A stretch of 64,000 nt of DNA, from the NCBI GenBank assembly GCA_003030745.1, contig PYVG01000002.1:11447-75446 (forward strand), written 5' to 3'. Under the pieces are notes generated by a model, which was given only the letters and a program-made list of their open reading frames with translations, was not told where the DNA came from and ran no database searches. This document shows, piece after piece, positions 62,960-64,000 of the stretch; the stretch's first letter is position 1; every line of letters begins with the position of its first letter. This stretch comes from Pseudidiomarina aestuarii (GTDB lineage Bacteria > Pseudomonadota > Gammaproteobacteria > Enterobacterales > Alteromonadaceae). A program made the position numbers and the translations under genes.

Positions 62960-63136
62960 CTATTCTTTACTCGAGCTGTTGCGACTTTTCTCAATGACTC
63001 CGTAGGTTAAACCTGCTGCCATACCCAAAATCATGAACGTCGGGAATTTGTCGAAGACAAACGAAAACAGTGCACCGATAATGAGTCCGACAAATAGATA
63101 TTTCCAAATGGGGTTTTCTGATTTTTGCTCCGCCAT
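62960..63136 (-). CDS. Small two-helix membrane peptide
   Basis: 58 residues (MAEQKSENPIWKYLFVGLI...). Two short hydrophobic segments joined by FDKFPTFM, and a Gly-rich second half. Resembles the 65-residue protein at 63253-63450 in pattern (hydrophobic Gly-x-x-x-Gly). Function unknown. Confidence 0.5.
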   Translation of the reverse strand: MAEQKSENPIWKYLFVGLIIGALFSFVFDKFPTFMILGMAAGLTYGVIEKSRNSSSKE

Positions 63137-63252
63137 GCGTTCTAATCTCACTCTTCTAAAACTAATTGCAAGAACTTTAACACAATCGGTTTTTGTTTAT
63201 TTCGGGAAAGATAAAAGCCAGTCCGACCTTATCTAAAGGACGTTTAAAGAGA

Positions 63253-63450
63253 TTATCCCTTCGGCGTGCGGCTATTTGCCGAAGCGTCAAAAGCAACACC
63301 GAGAGCCAAACCAATCGCAATACCAATCGCAAGATTGTCGAACACAATACCAAACGTCACACCCAAAGCGACGCCTATAGCGATACCGCTGCCAGCTGTG
63401 CGATCTGATTTTTTGGCTTCAGTTTCTTTATCCGAGTTCTTTTCGTTCAT
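63253..63450 (-). CDS. Small glycine-zipper membrane peptide
   Basis: 65 residues: a charged head (EKNSDKETEAKKSD) then GSGIAIGVALGVTFGIVFDNLAIGIAIGLALGVAF, two glycine-rich hydrophobic hairpin segments (quoted in pieces here as the GSGIAIGVALGVTF and IGIAIGLALGVAF halves). Probably inserts into the membrane. Function unknown. Confidence 0.55.
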   Translation of the reverse strand: MNEKNSDKETEAKKSDRTAGSGIAIGVALGVTFGIVFDNLAIGIAIGLALGVAFDASANSRTPKG

Positions 63451-63468
63451 GCTGGTTCCTCCAGGCTG

Positions 63469-63765
63469 CTATCGGCTGTCTGCTTCTAGTGTCAGATTCA
63501 AACCCAGGGCTTTTGCAACCTTTGCAACGGTTGCGAAAGTTGGATTTCCGTTTTCTGAGAATGCTTTATACAAGCCTTCGCGACTGATACCCGTGTCGCG
63601 TGATAATTGACTCATATTTTTAGCACGCGCTATGACCCCTAGAGCATGAATGATAAACGAAGGATCGCCATCTGATTCCTCAATACATGCTTCAAGGTAG
63701 GCTTGTATCGCTTCGTCACTATCAAGGTACTTTTCGGGTTCCCAGCGACTTAACTTAATTGTCAT
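63469..63765 (-). CDS. HigA-type antidote protein (addiction-module family)
   Basis: 98 residues. PEKYLDSDEAIQAYLEACIEE then HTH (IARAKNMSQLSRDTGISREGLYKAFS, ENGNPTFATVAKVAKALGL), which is the pattern of the probable addiction-module antidote family. The expected HigB/RelE toxin upstream is absent: the ~140 bp there hold only short stop-filled frames. Orphan or relic. Confidence 0.75.
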   Translation of the reverse strand: MTIKLSRWEPEKYLDSDEAIQAYLEACIEESDGDPSFIIHALGVIARAKNMSQLSRDTGISREGLYKAFSENGNPTFATVAKVAKALGLNLTLEADSR

Positions 63766-63904
63766 GGCAGCAGCCCTGATGTCTTTTAACCACTGTTAGT
63801 AGCGGATTGTTCAGCGTTTCAATGAGTCATAATTTTAGTCAGAGAGGTAAATATGTCTACTGTGGTTAACATACCTCTATTCAAGTATTTGAGTAGTGCA
63901 ATAA

Positions 63905-64000
63905 CTAGTAGGTCAAAGTGAGCACCAGCGTGCGCGCGCTGCCGTGATCGCGATGCTCGCACAAGTATATACCCTGCCAGGTTCCCATATTCAAACGACC
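63905..64000 (-). CDS. YjbQ/UPF0047 family protein, C-terminus (5' end beyond window)
   Basis: Minus-strand frame from the window edge reads [20 protein letters not shown] then [11 protein letters not shown] and stop. This is the conserved C-terminus of the YjbQ family (GxWQGIxLCEHR). The catalytic His/Asp residues are outside the window. Confidence 0.85.
   Translation of the reverse strand, partial: GRLNMGTWQGIYLCEHRDHGSARTLVLTLTY

Noticed and set aside
61914..63904. Possible integron-cassette array (small genes, one strand)
   Set aside because: No attC-like imperfect palindromes or integrase were seen between the genes.
63766..63904. Search for a HigB/RelE toxin upstream of the antidote gene
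   Set aside because: All minus-strand frames here are closed by stops within a few dozen codons.
63852..63920. Short frame starting MSTVVNIPLFKYL
   Set aside because: 22 codons, overlapping the end of the YjbQ-family gene, with no support beyond a GAGG upstream.

Overview
The window looks like a chromosomal segment of a marine, Alteromonadales-type gammaproteobacterium, with Idiomarinaceae the best guess. The grounds are the housekeeping genes (typA, glnA-ntrB-ntrC, cpxRA-like, trmL, fieF, pyrE, rph, yicC), the many TonB/PepSY, DUF885 and serine-hydrolase proteins, and moderate GC. The genus call is inference. No rRNA or tRNA gene was seen.

Layout. 1-4.1 kb: end of a DUF2959 gene, FMN reductase, AcrR-like repressor with a candidate operator, DUF3081, TrhA membrane protein and a Cache/GGDEF diguanylate cyclase, closed by a bidirectional terminator. 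4.1-5.9 kb: typA. 6.4-11.6 kb: an uptake module made of a TonB receptor, a PepSY membrane protein and a PepSY/ferredoxin/NqrF-like flavin reductase fusion. 11.7-15.8 kb: RND efflux pair. 15.9-20.6 kb: nitrogen control, with two NtrC sites and a sigma-54 promoter before glnA, DUF4124, ntrB and ntrC. 20.7-22.8 kb: CpxRA-like two-component pair with CpxR boxes. 22.8-32.1 kb: lysophospholipase-like hydrolase, fieF, trmL, a periplasmic double binding-domain protein, a cyanophycinase-like protein, pyrE, rph, a TumE/TumA toxin-antitoxin pair and yicC. Four copies of a GTGAACAGTGAA-type palindromic repeat lie in 15.8-29.6 kb, and three of them supply the stop codon of the adjoining gene.

32.2-53 kb is an accessory (defence/toxin-antitoxin) region. 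Its core is a complete SspABCD-SspE type DNA phosphorothioation defence system (33.4-42.4 kb). SspA (cysteine desulfurase), SspB (DUF4007), SspC (large ATPase) and SspD (PAPS-reductase-like) are the modification genes, and SspE (DUF262/DUF1524) is the divergent restriction effector. The island is bracketed by a decayed fic gene and an intact fic paralogue that share the same three-half-site promoter element. A third copy of that element lies in a patchwork of gene fragments at 43.9-44.3 kb. Next come an XRE (HipB-like) gene preceded by three TCAC-N8-GTGA palindromes spaced exactly 50 bp apart, two serine hydrolases (one a tandem double-domain protein), a DUF2975/XRE pair, a YjjJ-type HipA kinase and a hipBA pair.

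53-64 kb: a DUF885 lipoprotein peptidase; an envelope-modification operon (PAP2 phosphatase, EptA-like phosphoethanolamine transferase, PmrA/PmrB-like two-component system); a divergent LTA-synthase-family gene with a PmrA-like box between them; a PH-domain protein; several small genes (orphan Phd/YefM and HigA-type antitoxins, a lipoprotein, two glycine-rich membrane peptides); and the start-truncated end of a YjbQ-family gene.

The most notable items are the Ssp island and its fic flanks, the 50-bp-phased operators, the stop-codon-donating repeat family, and a perfect NtrC-type palindrome inside the lysophospholipase gene. The Ssp system itself is known. Nothing here is proven to be a wholly undescribed system.
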